Below, piece by piece: positions 51,723 to 51,884 of a DNA stretch of 51,884 bases (within the stretch, counting starts at the first letter, position 1; each line of letters starts with the position of its first letter). Below the pieces are notes generated by a model. That model ran no database searches. It was not told where the DNA came from and saw only the letters and a list, made by a program, of their open reading frames with translations. Source of the stretch: an uncultured Bryobacteraceae bacterium (GTDB lineage Bacteria > Acidobacteriota > Terriglobia > Bryobacterales > Bryobacteraceae); NCBI GenBank assembly GCA_938003835.1, contig CALKXJ010000001.1:223513-275396 (forward strand). Reading direction: 5' to 3'. Both the position numbers and the translations under genes were made by a program.

Positions 51723-51884
51723 TCAGGTATCGACGATCCGGAGCCAGGCCAGCACCCGGTCGTAGGCGTTGGTGACGCTGCCCAGGTCGGGGTGGTCGAG
51801 GCGGACCCAGGCCGGGCTCGCGTCCCGGTCCACCCGCACCCGCCCGACGTAGGCGACCGAGCGGGGTTCGACGTCACCGGAGAA
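51723..51884 (-). CDS. C-terminal fragment of an unidentified protein
   Basis: An open frame from the window edge to a TGA at 51723-51725 gives 53 residues, including PRSVAYVGRVRVDRDASPAW and ending AWLRIVDT. The codon use (GTCGCC, CGGGTG, CTCCGG) is like the neighbouring sdhC and unlike most of the window. The gene lies upstream of sdhC on the same strand with a gap of 22 bases. The function is not recognisable. Confidence 0.5.
   Translation of the reverse strand, partial: FSGDVEPRSVAYVGRVRVDRDASPAWVRLDHPDLGSVTNAYDRVLAWLRIVDT

Overview
The window is a high-GC, gene-dense bacterial segment, most like an acidobacterium of the Solibacteres/Bryobacterales type. This is inferred from gene content: several Tat-exported (SRRxFL-type) sugar-acid and oxidoreductase enzymes, a gspE-to-gspD operon, a UroD-like protein, orphan purS beside glmS, and a mixed SDR/enolase/aldo-keto reductase cluster. 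No rRNA, CRISPR array, cas1/cas2/cas10, transposase or phage gene was seen. Two tRNA genes, Ala(GGC) and Asp(GTC), are present. No stretch over about 300 bases lacks a gene. The largest gaps are about 230 bases (32612-32839) and 180 bases (11216-11398).

Layout. 1-966: C-terminal end of a membrane protein, then bacterioferritin. 1031-3400: MrfA/YprA-type helicase. 3379-8732 (minus): a tightly overlapping operon with a P1B-type metal ATPase fused in frame to an HflK-type SPFH domain, then HflC, a second HflK-like protein and a small anchored protein. 8838-11860: Tat-exported SelA-like PLP protein, a secreted protein, and an Rrf2 regulator. 11857-13319: HD-domain protein and tRNA-Ala sharing a divergent promoter, then a YqaA/DedA protein. 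13382-18641 (minus): a CARF/HEPN protein, folC, an amidohydrolase, a 22-residue membrane peptide and a UroD-like protein. 18728-19204: YbaK-type editing protein. 19278-32611: ECF sigma factor, zinc-finger anti-sigma factor and a full type II secretion/pseudopilus operon (E-F-G-H-I-J-K-L-M-C-like-D), ending in an FmdB-type zinc ribbon. 32840-37256: seven-iron ferredoxin, a lone ABC ATPase, an ABC exporter pair and an HDOD protein. 37361-41405: SDR, enolase-superfamily enzyme, aldo/keto reductase and a truncated second enolase-superfamily gene. 41397-47953 (minus): AAA ATPase remnant, glmS, purS, an FHA-GAF-sigma54 activator, a fucose-isomerase-fold protein and a small protein. 48094-51884: tRNA-Asp, then sdhB, sdhA and sdhC (minus) and a partial gene.

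The two most unusual items are a stand-alone protein (16881-18641) and a fusion protein (5733-8732). The first has a Csx1/TM1812-like sensor half with a D-x-T-Q-G motif, a HEPN R-x4-H ribonuclease motif, and a second CARF-like C-terminal domain with a T-G-G-T motif. No CRISPR locus is in view. The second is the metal ATPase-HflK fusion leading a run of three SPFH proteins. Two places need an assembly check. At about 41405, two convergent genes both lose their 3' ends. Inside sdhA, at about 50050-50260, the codon style shifts and the rest of the window looks actinobacterial, so the last 1.7 kb may not belong to the same genome.
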